Source of the DNA: M3007 sp041736625
GTDB lineage: Bacteria > Bacteroidota > Bacteroidia > Chitinophagales > Saprospiraceae
DNA: 12,324 nucleotides
Reading direction: 5' to 3'
Assembly: GCA_041736625.1 (NCBI GenBank)
Contig: JBGSTG010000085.1
Span: forward strand, 1-12,324
The translations under genes and the position numbers were made by a program. The notes beneath the pieces were generated by a model. The model searched no databases. It was not told where the DNA came from and worked only from the letters and a program-made list of their open reading frames with translations. Shown here piece by piece: positions 1 through 6,450 of the stretch (position 1 is its first letter; each line of letters opens with the position of its first letter).

Positions 1-1
1 C

Positions 2-208
2 GCCCTCGCGAGCGACACCCTTGCCTTTGACTATGAGATTCCGGTCACAACGGCTCCCAAAGGACTAAAAGGTTCGCACCTTTGCACCTCTGTGAATGAT
101 GACATGCCCGGCACACCAAACGTTAGGCCTCTCCGAGGCCCAACGAAATACGCGTGGCATTTCTACCAACGTTGGGCCTCTCCGAGGCCGCTAAAAAACC
201 TTAAGTAG
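2..208 (+). other. Open reading frame entering from the left edge, possible gene 3' end
   Basis: One forward frame is open from the left edge to a TAG at 206-208 (68 codons, no start visible). The first 20 or so codons (for example ASDTLAFDYEIPVT) have a mostly G/C third base like the genes further on, so this could be the C-terminal tail of a gene outside the window. The second half of the frame runs through the two hairpin repeats at 119-189, where a protein reading is probably accidental. I recognise no family. No competing frame of useful length exists on the other strand here. Confidence 0.2.
119..189. repeat. Two direct copies of a GGCCTC-TCC-GAGGCC hairpin repeat
   Basis: Two near-identical units lie at 119-140 and 168-189 (start-to-start 49 bases), differing by one base (CGTTAGG versus CGTTGGG). 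Each unit contains a 6-bp stem GGCCTC/GAGGCC around TCC. In the first copy the stem extends outward towards CGTT...AACG with one mismatch. The second copy overlaps the perfect palindrome CCAACGTTGG (166-175). No T-run follows on either strand in the position expected of a terminator. The structure resembles a short palindromic interspersed (REP-like) element; its genome-wide copy number cannot be seen from here. Confidence 0.7.
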
Positions 209-280
209 ACGACATTGGGCTCGCAGCCATCGCCTCCGTGGGGTAGATTAGGTTCCTCGGCCTGCTTACCGAGGCGCCGC

Positions 281-1084
281 TTACCGCCGCAGGCGGATGG
301 TCACCACCGTACCGTTGTCTACGGTCAGGTTTGCCCAGCGGTCGCAGGCGCCGTCTCCGAAGTCCAGGGTAGCCGTACGACCGTCGCGCGTAAGGGAGAT
401 CACCCCCTGGGAAATCCAGCGGCAGTCGGCGCTTTTGACCAGCGGCTCGGTGATGGTGGCGGTATAGCTTTCGCCGTTGCGGTTCACGCCGGAGGAGGCG
501 CCGGTGATCTGCCACACGTTGTCGCGGAACGTAGGGGTGCCGGCCCCCTCCACCAGGATGCTGGTGCGGTTGGTGTTCCAGGTGATGCTGGTGCCGTCGG
601 CAAACAGGAGTTGCATGTTTTGCGCCGTTTTGGTGTAGCTGGGCAGGCCCTGTGCGTCCGGGCCGTTGTTGACCCACGACTTGGCGCCGAGCACCTGGAC
701 GTCGTCGATGAAAAAGTTGTCGTAAGTGGCGGTGCGGGTGGCGCCGGCAGCCGTCAGTTCATTCGATTGGTTGACGATGATCTTACCCTTGAGCACGCGC
801 CCGTCGGGGCGAACGCAGTTGTCGCCATAGTCAATGGTGATGGTGTTGGGCCAGGTACCCCAGGGCTGGGCAAAGGTGACCACGGGGCACCCCTGGATGC
901 TGCCGCGGTCTTCGACGGCCAGGTCGATGTCGACATCGGTTTGTTCGGAGAAGTCCTCGGCGGCGGCGGCGTCTTCGGTTGCGGCAACAAAGGCTGCTTC
1001 GGGGGTGGACTCATCTTTCTGGCAGGCGTTCATGGCCACCAGCACCAGGGCGAATGCGCTCAGGAAAAGGGTTATCTTTCTCAT
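281..1084 (-). CDS. Surface-type lipoprotein of unknown function with two Cys-rich half repeats
   Basis: A 267-residue protein starting MRKITLFLSAF. A hydrophobic signal sequence is followed by a lipid-attachment cysteine at C21, then QKDES, which resembles the QKDD/E-type export signal known from surface lipoproteins of Bacteroidota. After a low-complexity Ala/Glu/Asp linker (about 25-60) come two related segments. The first (about C66-V104) carries TITIDYGDNC, and the second (about C221-L265) carries TATLDFGDGAC. Each has a pair of cysteines flanking a T-x-D-[FY]-G-D strand, which suggests an internal duplication of a beta fold. I do not recognise a named family and assign no function. A 6-bp hairpin (255-274) lies just past its stop codon, but without a T-run. 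The gene is divergent from the two-component operon. No convincing -7 box was found upstream. Confidence 0.85.
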   Translation of the reverse strand: MRKITLFLSAFALVLVAMNACQKDESTPEAAFVAATEDAAAAEDFSEQTDVDIDLAVEDRGSIQGCPVVTFAQPWGTWPNTITIDYGDNCVRPDGRVLKGKIIVNQSNELTAAGATRTATYDNFFIDDVQVLGAKSWVNNGPDAQGLPSYTKTAQNMQLLFADGTSITWNTNRTSILVEGAGTPTFRDNVWQITGASSGVNRNGESYTATITEPLVKSADCRWISQGVISLTRDGRTATLDFGDGACDRWANLTVDNGTVVTIRLRR

Positions 1085-1268
1085 GGCTGAAGTTTGAATG
1101 AGTGAACTCGTTTTTGTGTTTATCTACTGACCGGTAGTGGATTTGCTAGTAAGACACGGTGTATAACGAGGGGTTTAACGGGGGATTTTTTAAGGAAAGG
1201 TTAAAGTGGCCAAACCAGAACATAAGCATTTGCCAAAGATTAAGAAAAGAAAGAGCGGATAAATTTCT

Positions 1269-1282
1269 AATCCCGCGGGATT
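1269..1282. promoter_or_regulatory. 14-bp perfect palindrome in the divergent intergenic region
   Basis: AATCCCGCGGGATT reads identically on both strands. It sits about 105 bases before the histidine kinase start and about 185 bases before the start of the divergent lipoprotein, a plausible place for an operator. It has no loop and only a short T-run after it, so a terminator role is less likely. The half-site AATCCCG/CGGGATT also forms the base of the terminator after the response regulator, perhaps by chance. Confidence 0.35.
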
Positions 1283-1306
1283 TTTCCTGTTTTTTACAAA
1301 ATACCT

Positions 1307-1338
1307 GAAATGGCCCCATTTCCATATCTACACCTTTG
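1307..1338 (+). promoter_or_regulatory. Inverted repeat followed by a weak -7 box, before the kinase operon
   Basis: GAAATGG-CC-CCATTTC (1307-1322) is a perfect 7-bp inverted repeat with a two-base centre. Eight bases later comes CACCTTTG (1331-1338), which matches the Bacteroidota -7 consensus TAnnTTTG at all but the first base. It lies 35 bases before the kinase ATG. The repeat would overlap the spacer between the -33 and -7 elements, where a repressor could act. No clear -33 TTTG was found, so the promoter call is tentative. Confidence 0.4.
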
Positions 1339-1373
1339 CAAACATTTTTGAACGACTAAAAACCAATGCACCG

Positions 1374-2948
1374 ATGACAAACGACAATCAACGCAGGGTA
1401 AACGCCTGGTCTCTGTTTTTGCTATATTGCATGGTCGCAGGAGGCCTTATTTTTTTGGGTATTGAGTTTCATATGTATCAGATGGATGCATGGGTCGAGC
1501 AAAATAAGGTCAACCAGGAAAGAATGTTGTCTTCCTACGGTGTCATGTTGTTGGAAGGCGTTTTTTCTATTTACCTGTTTTTTTCAGGAACGGCCATTCT
1601 CGTGATTTGGCGAAAGATGGATGTGCTTTTCCTGACCAACCCGGAGCTGCGGCATTTCAGGGATAAACGCGGTGGAAACTTATCCGACATTTCACACCTC
1701 TTCTTCGCCTGGGCAGTATGGATATGGATGCTGGTTTATTTGATAGACCGACCTTTGATCCATCGGCCCCATGTAGACCTCATCACCACACTCCTATCCA
1801 CCATTAACAGTGGGCTATTTCTGGCTGCCACTGTAGACTTCGACTATGAGGGCGACCCTCCCTGGTGGGTCAGGCAACCGCTGCTGAACAAATGGTTTCA
1901 GCGGTTTACCGGAATTGTCTACTCCACCCTTGTCACTTTAGGATTAACCGTGGCATTGTACCTTTTTTTTCCCACCTTTCCTGATGAGGAGAATGCGTTC
2001 AAGTTCTACTATATCCCCGACCTGATCTTCGCCCTGCCGACCACCATCATCTTGTTTGGCGGGCTGATTTACCTGTTTAATAAACGCGATATGTGGAGAT
2101 TGATACCGCTGGTTGTCTTTTCATTGTTGTTTCTGGTTGTCGCCCAGATGCTGTATTTGTTTGAAAATTGGGAACATCCCCTGATGAAGCACCCGATACC
2201 GGCTTATTTGGACGTAGGTTACAAGGCAACCCTGATACTTTTGGTACTGCTGCTGACCATTACTTATCAGGGGCACCTGCAAAAGCAACTGTTAGCTCAT
2301 CAGACAGAGTCGGAGCGGCTGATCCACCGAGAAATGGCGCATCGTGTCAAGAATCATTTTAACATCATTGCCAACGGCATACGCGACCAGATCAGAAAGC
2401 ACAGTGAGCCGGCAAATCAGCCAGTGCTGATGGCATTAATGACCACCCAGGTGCGGGTAAGTGCCATCCACACCCTGCACATTCTGCTTGACCATAATTC
2501 AGCAATCCTCGGCGGACGCGACGAAACACCTGCTCTGCAATACTTTGAGCAAGTGATGAAAGCACTCAGTGAATCCTTTTTTTATCCGGAAGGGCAGTTC
2601 GTTTATTCTATCGCACCTTACATAGACAAGTCAATCAAAGTTGGAATTGCCAAGGACATCGGCAGGGTAATCACCGAGCTTGCCCTCAACGTCAACGAGC
2701 ATGCTTATGCCGATCATGAAGATAAGTACATTGAGGTCCGGTTGGGCGAAACCGATGATTGCTTCCAGATTGAAGTGCTGGACCGGGGAAAGGGGTTCAA
2801 CCCATCGAAAATCGACACAACCGGGCAAGGTTTTGCGATCATAGAACAGATCGTCTCCCAGTTCGATGGGACGTCGGAGGTAACCACCAACGTCGAGGAG
2901 CGGGGGACACATTTTACGATTCAATTCAAATGGAGATCACTCCAATAA
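1374..2948 (+). CDS. Membrane sensor histidine kinase, HisKA_2 type
   Basis: A 524-residue sensor kinase. The N-terminal half (about 12-300) is strongly hydrophobic with roughly eight membrane spans (near 13-31, 55-78, 106-124, 135-152, 180-200, 215-236, 243-263 and 280-298) and no recognisable extracellular ligand domain. A HisKA_2-type dimerisation helix follows with the motif HRVKN, giving H323 as the likely phosphorylated histidine. The ATP-binding domain shows an N-box (ELALN, N439, then EHAY), a D-x-G-x-G box (D470-G474) and a TGQGF box (G484-G486), so catalysis looks intact. The signal is unknown. The response regulator begins 16 bases after the stop, so the two are almost surely cotranscribed and partnered. 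The ATG at 1366 is out of frame and stops at once; 1374 is the start. GC is visibly lower than in thyA (29/60 versus 38/60 in the segments I counted). Confidence 0.92.
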   Translation: MTNDNQRRVNAWSLFLLYCMVAGGLIFLGIEFHMYQMDAWVEQNKVNQERMLSSYGVMLLEGVFSIYLFFSGTAILVIWRKMDVLFLTNPELRHFRDKRGGNLSDISHLFFAWAVWIWMLVYLIDRPLIHRPHVDLITTLLSTINSGLFLAATVDFDYEGDPPWWVRQPLLNKWFQRFTGIVYSTLVTLGLTVALYLFFPTFPDEENAFKFYYIPDLIFALPTTIILFGGLIYLFNKRDMWRLIPLVVFSLLFLVVAQMLYLFENWEHPLMKHPIPAYLDVGYKATLILLVLLLTITYQGHLQKQLLAHQTESERLIHREMAHRVKNHFNIIANGIRDQIRKHSEPANQPVLMALMTTQVRVSAIHTLHILLDHNSAILGGRDETPALQYFEQVMKALSESFFYPEGQFVYSIAPYIDKSIKVGIAKDIGRVITELALNVNEHAYADHEDKYIEVRLGETDDCFQIEVLDRGKGFNPSKIDTTGQGFAIIEQIVSQFDGTSEVTTNVEERGTHFTIQFKWRSLQ

Positions 2949-2964
2949 AAACGTTACACGCACC

Positions 2965-3813
2965 ATGAAAGTAAAAGTTTTGGTTTTTGAAGATGAGCCC
3001 CAACTCCGGAGTGAGTTGATCCGATCGCTTGAAGGCGAGGGCTACGAAGTACTCGCGTTTGCCCTACCCAGTCGGGCCATGGAGGCACTTGAGGAGGCGG
3101 ATGAATTCCCCAAATTGGCGTTGCTGGACATTAAACTTGACAACGTCTCCAGCGACCAGTTGGAGGCAGAGCGAGCAAAAGGTTTCCAACCCGATACGGC
3201 GGGGATAGAACTGGCAACAAGGATCCTGAAGCAAAAACGCATTCCTGTTATTTTTATGACCGGGCATCCCGATCAGTACAAGAACGCTATGTTGCTTCAA
3301 CCTTCGGCTTTTTTTGTTAAGGGGAACATAGACTATCAAATTGAGGTTCCGCGCGCCATTCACCTCGCCATCCACAATTTTGAAAACGCTGCTGAGCACC
3401 AGCCCGATTTCAAGCTAATCGATCCGGGCAAAGTATGCCTGAATATCTCCGTATCAGGAAACGGTGATGGCCCCCGTTTTCGGCGCATCATCCTCGAAGT
3501 GGACGATATCCTGTACTTTGCCACCCAGGGCGGCATCACCCATGTGTACGTAAAAGGGCAGGACCGCCCCTACAGCCTTACCCTGCCGGCCATCGATCTC
3601 TACAGGCAAATGGAGGAGTTGTTGCAAACCAAGAACCAATCCAACCCGTTCCGAAACATCTATCGAGGGTGCTACGCCAACGTGAGCAACGTCAAAGCAT
3701 ACGACAGCGAATGCGCCTATTTTGACCACAGCGGCAAAGTTTTCTGCTACCTCAACCCCGCCCATTACCAGCTATTGAGCGCTTATTATCCGCCTTTCAT
3801 CAATAAGGCCTGA
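2965..3813 (+). CDS. LytTR-type response regulator with an enlarged receiver loop
   Basis: A 282-residue two-domain regulator. The receiver (about 1-135) has the acidic pair E9/D10, the phospho-acceptor D55 in LLDIKLD, T99 in FMTGH and K119 in FFVKG, so it should be phosphorylatable, presumably by the kinase encoded just upstream. Between D55 and the conserved glycine of the next helix (G80 in AGIEL) lie 24 residues; ordinary receivers have about 7, so there is an insertion of some 17 polar residues. The C-terminal part (about 165-280) reads as a LytTR DNA-binding domain (IILEVDDILYF, then a YRGCYANVSNV strand region). The target promoter is unknown; the upstream palindromes are not the direct repeats usual for LytTR proteins. 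A strong terminator follows 27 bases after the stop. Confidence 0.9.
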   Translation: MKVKVLVFEDEPQLRSELIRSLEGEGYEVLAFALPSRAMEALEEADEFPKLALLDIKLDNVSSDQLEAERAKGFQPDTAGIELATRILKQKRIPVIFMTGHPDQYKNAMLLQPSAFFVKGNIDYQIEVPRAIHLAIHNFENAAEHQPDFKLIDPGKVCLNISVSGNGDGPRFRRIILEVDDILYFATQGGITHVYVKGQDRPYSLTLPAIDLYRQMEELLQTKNQSNPFRNIYRGCYANVSNVKAYDSECAYFDHSGKVFCYLNPAHYQLLSAYYPPFINKA

Positions 3814-3840
3814 TTTCGCAAATACGATATGAAGAGCCGG

Positions 3841-3881
3841 AAAATCCCGTTGCATCCCGATGATGCAACGGGATTTTTTTT
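3841..3881 (+). terminator. Strong intrinsic terminator of the two-component operon
   Basis: A perfect 16-bp stem (3841-3856 with 3862-3877) has the loop CCGAT and runs into eight T residues (3874-3881). The core stem is AATCCCGTTGCATC. It ends transcription 27 bases after the response regulator stop. The A-run at the 5' foot is only four bases, so activity in the reverse direction is less certain. Confidence 0.92.
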
Positions 3882-3991
3882 GGGGTTCGCAGCAGCATTT
3901 CTGCTTTTGGGAAAAAGCAACCAAATCCTGTATCAACACTCCCGCAAATTTGAAGTGCCATTCAGGCAGAAAATAATCAAAACCATAAACT

Positions 3992-4606
3992 ATGAAGCGT
4001 AAAACAAGTTTTTCCCAACCACCGATCAGGCTTCTCGCCGCAGTCATCGCTCTTTTGACGGGGCTGAGTATGGCCTATTCCCAACAAGCGCCCCGTACCG
4101 TTCAGGTTGATTTTGCCAACCAGATCGCCTACCGGTATGGCGCCGAACCGGCTACCGTACGCCGATTTTTAAACGCGGCCATCGCCCGCGAGCAGGAGAT
4201 CGGAATCCCTGCCGCAGTGGTCGTTGCCATCGCTTTGCGGGAGTCTTCTTTCACCAGCGAGCTGTTCCGCATGGCCGGTAATCCATTTGGTATCAAAGGC
4301 TTTGCGCCTTGGGATGGCCCGGTCTATTTCATGCACCACGACGGAGAAAGCACCCCTTTCCGTGTTTACAACACCCCCGAAGAAGCGGTAAGCGACTTCG
4401 GTCGGTTTATCCAGGCGCGTGCCTGGTACTCGGACGCATTGGCTTGCCCAATGGACGACTACGCTTGTGTGGTACACGGGCTGAAAAAAACAGAGACAGA
4501 ACCGGGGTATGCACTCGACCCTTTCTGGGCTCAGGGCGTCCTTAGCGTCCTTTACGAAAACAACCTGGACCAACTGACGCCACACCTCAAAGCGCCCGGG
4601 CGCTAA
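3992..4606 (+). CDS. Secreted GH73-like glucosaminidase (peptidoglycan hydrolase)
   Basis: A 204-residue exported protein with a signal peptide of about 30 residues (RLLAAVIALLTGLSMAYSQ, cleavage near residue 28-30). The mature part matches the glucosaminidase (GH73) pattern: an ALRESSF segment with E84 as the likely catalytic glutamate, the N97-P-F-G-I-K102 signature, a YNTPEEAVSDF stretch corresponding to the usual YxSxxeSixDh region, and a C-terminal G-Y-A-x-D-P-x-W/A segment. The family cleaves the GlcNAc-MurNAc linkage of peptidoglycan during wall remodelling or autolysis. It is a single compact domain with no LysM or SH3 wall-binding module. C152 and C159 could form a disulphide. It stands between two terminators and is probably monocistronic. 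A 7-bp hairpin (3902-3919) lies upstream, but I found no clear promoter. Confidence 0.87.
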   Translation: MKRKTSFSQPPIRLLAAVIALLTGLSMAYSQQAPRTVQVDFANQIAYRYGAEPATVRRFLNAAIAREQEIGIPAAVVVAIALRESSFTSELFRMAGNPFGIKGFAPWDGPVYFMHHDGESTPFRVYNTPEEAVSDFGRFIQARAWYSDALACPMDDYACVVHGLKKTETEPGYALDPFWAQGVLSVLYENNLDQLTPHLKAPGR

Positions 4607-4647
4607 TGCGCCCTGTGGCCGTTTGATCATCCCTCAAACCGATCATC

Positions 4648-4677
4648 GACGCCCCTTAAAGCAGGGGCGTCTTTTTT
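4648..4677 (+). terminator. Intrinsic terminator after the glucosaminidase gene
   Basis: A 9-bp stem, GACGCCCCT (4648-4656) with AGGGGCGTC (4663-4671), has a six-base loop and is followed by six T residues (4672-4677). It lies 41 bases after the glucosaminidase stop and separates that gene from thyA. Confidence 0.9.
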
Positions 4678-4717
4678 GTTTACCTGTATTTTAAACCCCT
4701 TATTCCCCAATACGATT

Positions 4718-4725
4718 TACTTTCG
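4718..4725 (+). promoter_or_regulatory. Probable -7 box of thyA
   Basis: TACTTTCG matches TAnnTTTG at seven of eight bases. It ends only four bases before the thyA ATG, so transcription would begin at or next to the start codon. No TTTG is seen at the expected -33 distance. Confidence 0.5.
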
Positions 4726-4729
4726 CACC

Positions 4730-5524
4730 ATGCAAGCCTACCACGATCTACTCCAACACATCCTCACCCACGGCGCCGACAAATCCGACCGCACCGGCAC
4801 CGGCACCCGCAGCGTGTTCGGGTACCAGATGCGTTTCGACCTGCGGGAGGGCTTCCCGCTCGTCACGACCAAAAAGGTACACCTCAAAAGCATCATTTAT
4901 GAACTGCTGTGGTTCCTGCAGGGCGACACCAACGTGCGCTACCTCCGGGAAAACGGGGTGAGCATCTGGGACGAGTGGGCCCGGCCCGACGGCGACCTCG
5001 GGCCCGTGTACGGTAAACAATGGCGCTCCTGGTCCGGCGCCGACGGCCGCACCTTCGACCAGATCAAAGACCTGCTGCACACCCTGCGCACCAACCCACA
5101 CAGCCGCCGCATGATCGTCAGCGCCTGGAATGTGGCCGAACTGCCCGACATGGCCCTCGCCCCCTGCCATTGCCTGTTCCAGTTTTATGTGTCCGACGGC
5201 CGCCTCTCCTGCCAGCTGTACCAGCGCAGCGCCGATGTGTTCCTCGGCGTTCCTTTCAACATCGCATCCTACGCCTTGCTCACCTGCATGATCGCCCAGG
5301 TCACGGGTTTGCAACCGGGCGATTTCATCCATACTTTCGGCGACGTGCACATTTACAACAACCACATGGATCAGGTGAAACTGCAACTCAGCCGCGAACC
5401 CCGACCACTGCCGGTGATGCGCCTGAACCCGGACGTGAAAGACCTCTTTGATTTTCGTTTTGACGATTTTACCCTGGAAAACTACGACCCCTGGCCGGCC
5501 ATTAAAGCGCCGGTGGCCGTGTGA
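4730..5524 (+). CDS. thyA: Thymidylate synthase
   Basis: Converts dUMP to dTMP using methylene-tetrahydrofolate, in the cytoplasm. With the ATG at 4730 the protein is 264 residues, the same length as the E. coli enzyme, and the key residues fall at the E. coli numbers: R21, the nucleophile C146 in LAPCHCLFQF, R126/R127 in the HSRRM segment, and R166, S167, D169 and N177 in YQRSADVFLGVPFNIASY. It ends in the family's AIKAPVAV tail. An in-frame ATG at 4676 would add 18 residues that start inside the upstream terminator's T-run and lie before the -7 box, so it is rejected. No dihydrofolate reductase gene follows, which is the usual neighbour; instead an MbnP-family lipoprotein starts 21 bases later with no terminator between. 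Confidence 0.98.
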   Translation: MQAYHDLLQHILTHGADKSDRTGTGTRSVFGYQMRFDLREGFPLVTTKKVHLKSIIYELLWFLQGDTNVRYLRENGVSIWDEWARPDGDLGPVYGKQWRSWSGADGRTFDQIKDLLHTLRTNPHSRRMIVSAWNVAELPDMALAPCHCLFQFYVSDGRLSCQLYQRSADVFLGVPFNIASYALLTCMIAQVTGLQPGDFIHTFGDVHIYNNHMDQVKLQLSREPRPLPVMRLNPDVKDLFDFRFDDFTLENYDPWPAIKAPVAV

Positions 5525-5545
5525 GCCCATCCGAAAACACATGCC

Positions 5546-6376
5546 ATGACCAGATTGCTGACCAGAACAGCCCTCGCACTCCTGCCGCTCGTCCTTGCGC
5601 CCGCCTGCTACGAACGCGAAGACGGATGCCTCGACATCAACGCCGTGAACTACGACGCCTCGGCCGACGATAACTGCTGCTGCACCTACCCTACCCTCTC
5701 CTTCTCCGTGCAGCATCGCATGGACACCCTGGTTTGGCAGCGCGACTCGGTGTACCAAACGACCGATGGTCAATGGTTCCGGCTCCTCGACGCCGCCTTT
5801 TATCTTTCTGAATTCAGCCTGCGGCAAAACAACCAGGCGTACCGGATCAGCGACAGCCTGCTTTTCCAGGTGTTTGACTCAGGGGGAGCAGACACCGTGG
5901 ATCAGTATTTTACCGACGATTTTACCCTGCTGCGCCGCACCACCACCAGCCTGGACGTGGGCACGTTCAGCACCGACGGCGCATTCGACCAGGCGCAGTT
6001 CAGGCTCGGCCTCTCGGAACCTGCCAACCGAATCATCCCGGCACTTACACCCGACGGACATCCGCTGCGCACCCAGGGCGACAGCCTCTGGCTGAACCCG
6101 CAAGACGGCTACGTGCCCCTCTACCTGGTGCTCGACCGCGACACCCTGTCCGCCACGCCTCCCGACACCCTGCGGTTTACGCGCAGCGAAATCGGCGACG
6201 CGTTCGCCACTTCCGCTGGCCCTTTTTACCACGAACCCGGATACAACCTTGCCCTGAAAATCCGCATCAACTATCTGGAACTGTTCGCGGGGGTAAATTT
6301 GTCTAATCCGGACATAAACGCCGTTCGGAACGGGATAGCGGCCAACTTGCCCAACGCCTTTAGCGTTATTCCATAG
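5546..6376 (+). CDS. Divergent MbnP-family lipoprotein lacking the copper-site residues
   Basis: A 276-residue putative lipoprotein: signal sequence, then C21 in LAPACYE (a loose lipobox). Residues 27-49 form a Cys-rich GCLDINAVNYDASADDNC module, a short calcium-type motif common in Bacteroidota surface proteins. The rest resembles the MbnP fold pattern: a first strand (LSFSVQHRMD), FYLSEFSL (85-92), RLGLSEPAN (153-161), and HPLRTQGDSLW ending at W182 where MbnP proteins carry their W-x-W motif. Here the second Trp is missing (WLNPQDGY), and the later region reads TLRFTRSEIG with no His, so a copper site is unlikely. It may be a structural partner of the second MbnP. The start lies 21 bases after thyA with no terminator. 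The family call rests on pattern and neighbourhood, not alignment. Confidence 0.7.
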   Translation: MTRLLTRTALALLPLVLAPACYEREDGCLDINAVNYDASADDNCCCTYPTLSFSVQHRMDTLVWQRDSVYQTTDGQWFRLLDAAFYLSEFSLRQNNQAYRISDSLLFQVFDSGGADTVDQYFTDDFTLLRRTTTSLDVGTFSTDGAFDQAQFRLGLSEPANRIIPALTPDGHPLRTQGDSLWLNPQDGYVPLYLVLDRDTLSATPPDTLRFTRSEIGDAFATSAGPFYHEPGYNLALKIRINYLELFAGVNLSNPDINAVRNGIAANLPNAFSVIP

Positions 6377-6404
6377 AAAGTGCCGCAAGTTCGGTAAATA
6401 ACTA

Positions 6405-6435
6405 TTGGTGCTTACCCGCAAAGCGTATAATTTTG
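6405..6435 (+). promoter_or_regulatory. Bacteroidota-type promoter before the second MbnP gene
   Basis: TAATTTTG (6428-6435) is an exact TAnnTTTG -7 box. A TTG at 6405-6407 lies 20 bases upstream of it, the spacing expected of a -33 element. The box ends 15 bases before the ATG at 6451, so the leader would be very short. It lies in the 74-base gap after the first MbnP gene and lets the second MbnP and the di-haem enzyme be expressed apart from thyA. Confidence 0.7.
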
Positions 6436-6450
6436 TACAAAACACGACAC

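Noticed and set aside
255..274. CCTCGG/CCGAGG hairpin after the minus-strand lipoprotein gene as a terminator
   Set aside because: The stem is only 6 bp, the loop is 8 bases and no T-run follows on the minus strand, so an intrinsic terminator is not supported.
3902..3919. TGCTTTT-GGGA-AAAAGCA hairpin as a second terminator or operator
   Set aside because: A 7-bp AT-rich stem without a T-run; the strong terminator 20 bases earlier already ends the operon, and nothing ties this hairpin to the glucosaminidase promoter.
4676..4729. Upstream in-frame start giving an 18-residue longer thymidylate synthase
   Set aside because: It would begin in the T-run of the previous terminator and before the -7 box. 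The shorter form has exactly the usual 264 residues with canonical numbering.
4748..5827. A 359-codon minus-strand frame across thyA and the first MbnP gene
   Set aside because: It spans two forward genes, one of them certain (thyA), and its translation looks like no protein family.
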